Origin: Bradyrhizobium neotropicale
GTDB taxonomy: Bacteria > Pseudomonadota > Alphaproteobacteria > Rhizobiales > Xanthobacteraceae
Assembly (NCBI RefSeq): GCF_001641695.1
Contig: NZ_LSEF01000046.1
Coordinates: forward strand, 91,948 to 155,947
Length of the DNA stretch: 64,000 bases
Reading direction: 5' to 3'
Under the pieces are notes generated by a model. That model had not been told where the DNA came from, made no database searches, and saw nothing but the letters and a program-made list of their open reading frames with translations. A program made the translations under genes and the position numbers. Shown piece after piece: positions 60,659 to 64,000 of this stretch. Numbering within the stretch: the stretch's first letter is position 1; each line of letters begins with the position of its first letter.

Positions 60659-63472
60659 ATGGATGATCTGTTGCGGGAGTTTTTGACGGAGACCAGCGAG
60701 AGCCTGGACACCGTCGACAATCAATTGGTGAAGTTCGAGCAGGAGCCGAACAACGCCAAGATCCTGGATAACATCTTCCGCCTGGTCCACACCATCAAGG
60801 GCACGTGCGGCTTTTTGGGATTGCCGCGTCTGGAAGCGCTGGCGCATGCCGGCGAGACCTTGATGGGCAAATTCCGCGACGGCATGCCGGTGACGGGGCA
60901 GGCGGTGACGGTGATCCTGTCCTCGATCGACCGCATCAAGGAGATTCTGGCCGGGCTCGAGGCCACCGAAGCCGAGCCCGAAGGGACCGACCGTGACCTG
61001 ATCGACAAGCTGGAAGCGATGGTCGAGCAGGGCATGGCGGCGATGTCCGGCTCGGCGCAGCCGATGCCGGCCGCAGGTGCCGCGCCCGTCACTGAAGCGC
61101 CGCCGCTCGCGCCGGACGCCCCCGCCGCCGCGCCGGCAAAGGAGATGGCCACGGGCTCGCTGGTCGACCAGACGCTGGAGCGCCCCTTGCGCCCGGGCGA
61201 GGTGTCGCTCGACGAGCTCGAGCGCGCCTTCCGCGAGACCGCGATCGAAGTGCCGGCGCCGGTGGCCAAGGCCGAGATCAAGGCCGAGCCGGCGCCGGCC
61301 GCTCCGGCGCCTGCCGCCAAGGAAACGGCCAAGGAGAGCGCAAAGCCCGCCGCCAAGGCCGCGCCCAAGAAGTCGATGGCCGACGAGACCGCCGCCGAGG
61401 GCGACCGCGTCGCCAACCAGTCGATCCGCGTCAACGTGGATACGCTGGAGCATCTGATGACCATGGTCTCCGAGCTGGTCTTGACCCGCAACCAGCTGTT
61501 GGAGATCTCCCGCCGCAACGAGGACACCGAGTTCAAGGTGCCGTTGCAGCGCCTCTCCAACGTCACCGCCGAGCTGCAGGAGGGCGTCATGAAGACGCGC
61601 ATGCAGCCGATCGGCAACGCCTGGCAGAAGCTGCCCCGCATCGTGCGCGACCTGTCGAGCGAACTCGGCAAGCAGATCGAGCTGGAGATGCACGGCGCCG
61701 ACACCGAGCTCGACCGCCAGGTGCTCGACCTGATCAAGGACCCGCTCACCCACATGGTGCGCAACTCCGCCGATCATGGCCTGGAGACCCCGGCCGAGCG
61801 CCTCGCCAGCGGCAAGGGCGAGCAGGGCACCATTCGCCTGTCCGCCTATCACGAGGGCGGCCACATCATCATCTGCATCGCCGACAACGGAAGAGGCCTC
61901 AACACCGAGAAGATCAAGGCCAAGGCGCTCTCCAGCGGTCTCGTCACCGAGGCCGAGCTCGAGAAGATGAGCGAAGCCCAGATCCACAAGTTCATCTTCG
62001 CGCCGGGCTTCTCGACCGCGGCCGCCATCACCTCGGTGTCGGGGCGCGGCGTCGGCATGGACGTGGTGCGCACCAATATCGACCAGATCGGCGGCACCAT
62101 CGACATCAAGTCGGTCGCCGGCGAAGGCTCGTCCGTCACCATCAAGATCCCGCTGACCTTGGCGATCGTCTCGGCGCTGATCGTGGAGGCCGCCGGCGAC
62201 CGCTTTGCCATTCCCCAGCTCTCGGTCGTCGAGCTGGTGCGGGCCCGCGCCAACTCCGAGCACCGCATCGAGCGCATCAAGGACACCGCGGTGCTGCGCC
62301 TGCGCAACAAGCTGCTGCCGCTGATCCATCTGAAGAAGCTCTTGAAGATCGACGACGGCGCCGCCAGCGATCCCGAGAACGGCTTCATCGTGGTGACGCA
62401 GGTCGGCAGCCAGACCTTCGGCATCGTCGTCGACGGCGTGTTCCACACCGAAGAGATCGTGGTCAAGCCGATGTCGACCAAGCTGCGCCACATCGACATG
62501 TTCTCGGGCAACACGATCCTGGGCGATGGCGCGGTCATCATGATCATCGACCCCAACGGCATTGCGAAAGCGCTCGGCGCCTCCGGCTCCTCGGCCCATG
62601 ACATGGCCGATGAAGCCTCCGGCCATCACATCGGAAGCGGCGAGCAGACCACCTCGCTCCTGGTGTTCCGCGCCGGCTCCAGCCAGCCCAAGGCGGTCCC
62701 GCTCGGCCTCGTCACCCGCCTGGAAGAGCTGCCCGCCGACAAGATCGAGTTCAGTAACGGCCGCTACATGGTGCAGTACCGCGAGCAGCTGATGCCGCTG
62801 GTCGCCATGGAGAGCGTCACCATCGCGAGCCAGGGCGCGCAGCCGATCCTGGTGTTTGCCGACGACGGCCGCTCCATGGGCCTCGTCGTCGACGAGATCA
62901 TCGACATCGTCGAGGAACGGCTCAACATCGAGGTCGGCGGCTCCTCGGCCGGCATCCTGGGCTCGGCCGTGATCAAGGGCCAGGCCACCGAGGTGATCGA
63001 CGTCGGCCACTTCCTGCCGATGGCGTTCGCCGACTGGTTCACCCGCAAGGAGATGAAGCCGTCGATGCACGCGCAGTCGGTGCTCCTGGTCGACGACTCC
63101 GCCTTCTTCCGCAACATGCTGGCCCCCGTCCTCAAGGCGGCCGGCTACCGGGTCCGCACCGCGGGAGGCGCGCAGGAGGCGCTCGCCACGCTCCGCGCGG
63201 GCCAGAACTTCGACGTGGTGCTGACCGACATCGAGATGCCCGACATGAACGGGTTCGAGTTCGCCGAGGCGCTGCGCTCGGACAACAATCTCGGTGCGAT
63301 CCCGATCATCGGCCTGTCGGCGCTGGTCTCGCCGGCGGCGATCGAGCGCGGCCGGCAGGCCGGCTTCCACGACTATGTTGCCAAGTTCGACCGTCCCGGC
63401 CTGATCGCGGCGCTGAAGGAACAGACCGCGGGCGCCGCCGGCGCCTCCGAGCTGAGCCGGGCGGCGGCCTAG
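60659..63472 (+). CDS. cheA: chemotaxis histidine kinase CheA with C-terminal receiver
   Basis: A 937-residue hybrid CheA. Domains in order: Hpt (about 1-105) with His44 in H-T-I-K-G-T-C-G-F; an Ala/Pro/Lys-rich linker (about 125-250); dimerisation (about 255-320, V-N-V-D-T-L-E-H-L-M-T-M-V); HATPase (about 325-510, with N-S-A-D-H-G-L-E and G-R-G-V-G-M-D-V-V); a CheW-like domain (about 515-650) and a second CheW-like part (about 665-790); and a receiver (about 805-925) with L-V-D-D-S and V-L-T-D-I-E-M-P-D-M-N-G, Asp near 857. It autophosphorylates in response to chemoreceptors and should pass phosphate to CheY or its own receiver. The next gene is cheW. Confidence 0.95.
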   Translation: MDDLLREFLTETSESLDTVDNQLVKFEQEPNNAKILDNIFRLVHTIKGTCGFLGLPRLEALAHAGETLMGKFRDGMPVTGQAVTVILSSIDRIKEILAGLEATEAEPEGTDRDLIDKLEAMVEQGMAAMSGSAQPMPAAGAAPVTEAPPLAPDAPAAAPAKEMATGSLVDQTLERPLRPGEVSLDELERAFRETAIEVPAPVAKAEIKAEPAPAAPAPAAKETAKESAKPAAKAAPKKSMADETAAEGDRVANQSIRVNVDTLEHLMTMVSELVLTRNQLLEISRRNEDTEFKVPLQRLSNVTAELQEGVMKTRMQPIGNAWQKLPRIVRDLSSELGKQIELEMHGADTELDRQVLDLIKDPLTHMVRNSADHGLETPAERLASGKGEQGTIRLSAYHEGGHIIICIADNGRGLNTEKIKAKALSSGLVTEAELEKMSEAQIHKFIFAPGFSTAAAITSVSGRGVGMDVVRTNIDQIGGTIDIKSVAGEGSSVTIKIPLTLAIVSALIVEAAGDRFAIPQLSVVELVRARANSEHRIERIKDTAVLRLRNKLLPLIHLKKLLKIDDGAASDPENGFIVVTQVGSQTFGIVVDGVFHTEEIVVKPMSTKLRHIDMFSGNTILGDGAVIMIIDPNGIAKALGASGSSAHDMADEASGHHIGSGEQTTSLLVFRAGSSQPKAVPLGLVTRLEELPADKIEFSNGRYMVQYREQLMPLVAMESVTIASQGAQPILVFADDGRSMGLVVDEIIDIVEERLNIEVGGSSAGILGSAVIKGQATEVIDVGHFLPMAFADWFTRKEMKPSMHAQSVLLVDDSAFFRNMLAPVLKAAGYRVRTAGGAQEALATLRAGQNFDVVLTDIEMPDMNGFEFAEALRSDNNLGAIPIIGLSALVSPAAIERGRQAGFHDYVAKFDRPGLIAALKEQTAGAAGASELSRAAA

Positions 63473-63520
63473 AGCATGATCCGGCAAAGTGTGAAGCGGT
63501 TTTCCGACGAGATCATGCTC
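63472..63520. repeat. inverted repeat between cheA and cheW
   Basis: GAGCATGATC (63,472-63,481) and GATCATGCTC (63,511-63,520) form perfect ends, with the inner sequence aaagtgtgaagcggttttcc typical of a repeat widespread in Bradyrhizobium genomes. It begins at the last base of the cheA stop codon. It could attenuate transcription or shape mRNA stability between the two genes. Confidence 0.75.
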
Positions 63521-63552
63521 AAACAAAACGCGGGCGGGAAGGAGATACGTCA

Positions 63553-64000
63553 ATGAGCACCAAGACCCAGACCACCGAAGGCGCCATGGTCGAATACGTC
63601 ACCGCGATGATCGGCGGCCAGCTGTTCGGCCTGCCGATCTCCCGCGTCCAGGACGTGTTCATGCCCGAACGCGTCACCCGCGTGCCGCTGGCCTCCCGCG
63701 AGATCGCCGGCGTGCTCAATCTGCGCGGCCGCATCGTCACCGTGGTCGACATGCGCGCCCGGCTCGGCCTGCCCAAGGCCGAGGACGGCAAGGTGCCGAT
63801 GGCGGTCGGCGTCGACCTCCGCGGGGAATCCTATGGCCTGCTGATCGACCAGATCGGCGAGGTGCTGCGCCTGCCCGAGGACGGCAAAGAGGAAAATCCC
63901 GTCAACCTCGATCCCCGCATGGCCAAGCTCGCCGGCGGCGTCCACCGCCTCGACGGACAGCTCATGGTCGTCCTCGACGTCGATCGCGTCCTCGAGCTCG
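63553..64000 (+). CDS. cheW: chemotaxis coupling protein CheW (cut by window end)
   Basis: The first 149 codons of CheW, which links chemoreceptors to CheA. The start M-S-T-K-T-Q and the SH3-like fold (G-G-Q-L-F-G-L-P-I-S-R-V-Q-D-V-F, N-L-R-G-R-I-V-T-V-V-D-M-R, G-L-L-I-D-Q-I-G-E-V-L) are clear. A ggaaggag ribosome site precedes ATG at 63,553. The frame is open at the end of the window, near where the family normally ends. It is in one operon with cheA. Confidence 0.93.
   Translation, partial: MSTKTQTTEGAMVEYVTAMIGGQLFGLPISRVQDVFMPERVTRVPLASREIAGVLNLRGRIVTVVDMRARLGLPKAEDGKVPMAVGVDLRGESYGLLIDQIGEVLRLPEDGKEENPVNLDPRMAKLAGGVHRLDGQLMVVLDVDRVLEL

Noticed and set aside
60542..63553. 1,003-codon open frame on the minus strand
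   Set aside because: It lies entirely opposite cheA, whose protein has all kinase and receiver motifs. The antisense product has His/Asp/Arg-rich low-complexity composition typical of shadow frames in GC-rich DNA.

Overview
This 64 kb, GC-rich window looks like a chromosome segment of Bradyrhizobium or a close relative in the Nitrobacteraceae. The reasons are the proB-proA-nadD-rsfS-rlmH-envC-ctpA block, the obgE/rpmA/rplU neighbourhood, many Bug-type tripartite tricarboxylate binding proteins, a CheA with a C-terminal receiver domain, and large palindromic repeats of the kind common between Bradyrhizobium genes. The assignment is from gene content and protein similarity recalled from memory; no search was run.

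Layout. (1) Bases 1-21,119 are core chromosome: a repeat-built exported protein, two tandem RppH-like Nudix hydrolases, a divergent polysaccharide deacetylase, the ctpA/envC/rlmH/rsfS/nadD/proA/proB set (all minus strand, cell-envelope, ribosome, NAD and proline genes), a Bug protein, a sulfatase, obgE, a MaoC hydratase, a DMT permease, a GNAT enzyme, ribosomal proteins L27 and L21, an actin-fold (ROK-like) protein whose subdomains are in permuted order, and an epoxide-hydrolase-like enzyme. (2) Bases 21,265-44,735 are a tRNA-Ser(CGA) followed by a 23.4 kb integrative island. A 17-base copy of the tRNA 3' end at 44,719-44,735 marks the far boundary. (3) Bases 44,736-64,000 are again core: LysR plus FAD monooxygenase plus a Bug gene broken by one stop codon, a beta-propeller protein, a MocR regulator divergent from a DMT permease, a degenerate REC-EAL protein, an MHS-type permease, several signalling proteins (DHp-LuxR fusion, Hpt, Crp/Fnr) and the start of a chemotaxis operon (cheA, cheW cut by the window end).

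The island is mosaic. Next to the tRNA are a tyrosine integrase, an excisionase-like HTH protein and a winged-helix protein. Then come an IS5 remnant and a lanthipeptide locus: a LanM-type synthetase with a Cys-Cys-Cys zinc site, and, divergent from it, a 49-residue precursor-like peptide directly followed by an SRPBCC protein. A large DUF2254-like membrane protein follows, then a RarA/MgsA-C-terminus-like protein overlapping a second tyrosine recombinase, and finally a tightly overlapping type I restriction operon (hsdM-hsdS-NucS-like nuclease-hsdR-YgjP-like metalloprotease), an XRE regulator and a zinc-ribbon membrane protein.

Two exact copies of a 16-base palindrome (GTGAAATTAATTTCAC) and one right-half copy lie at 24,588, 33,875 and 43,224. 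They fall exactly at the joints between these blocks, one of them inside the 5' end of the second recombinase gene. The lanthipeptide locus and this possible module-insertion system are the least ordinary parts of the window.
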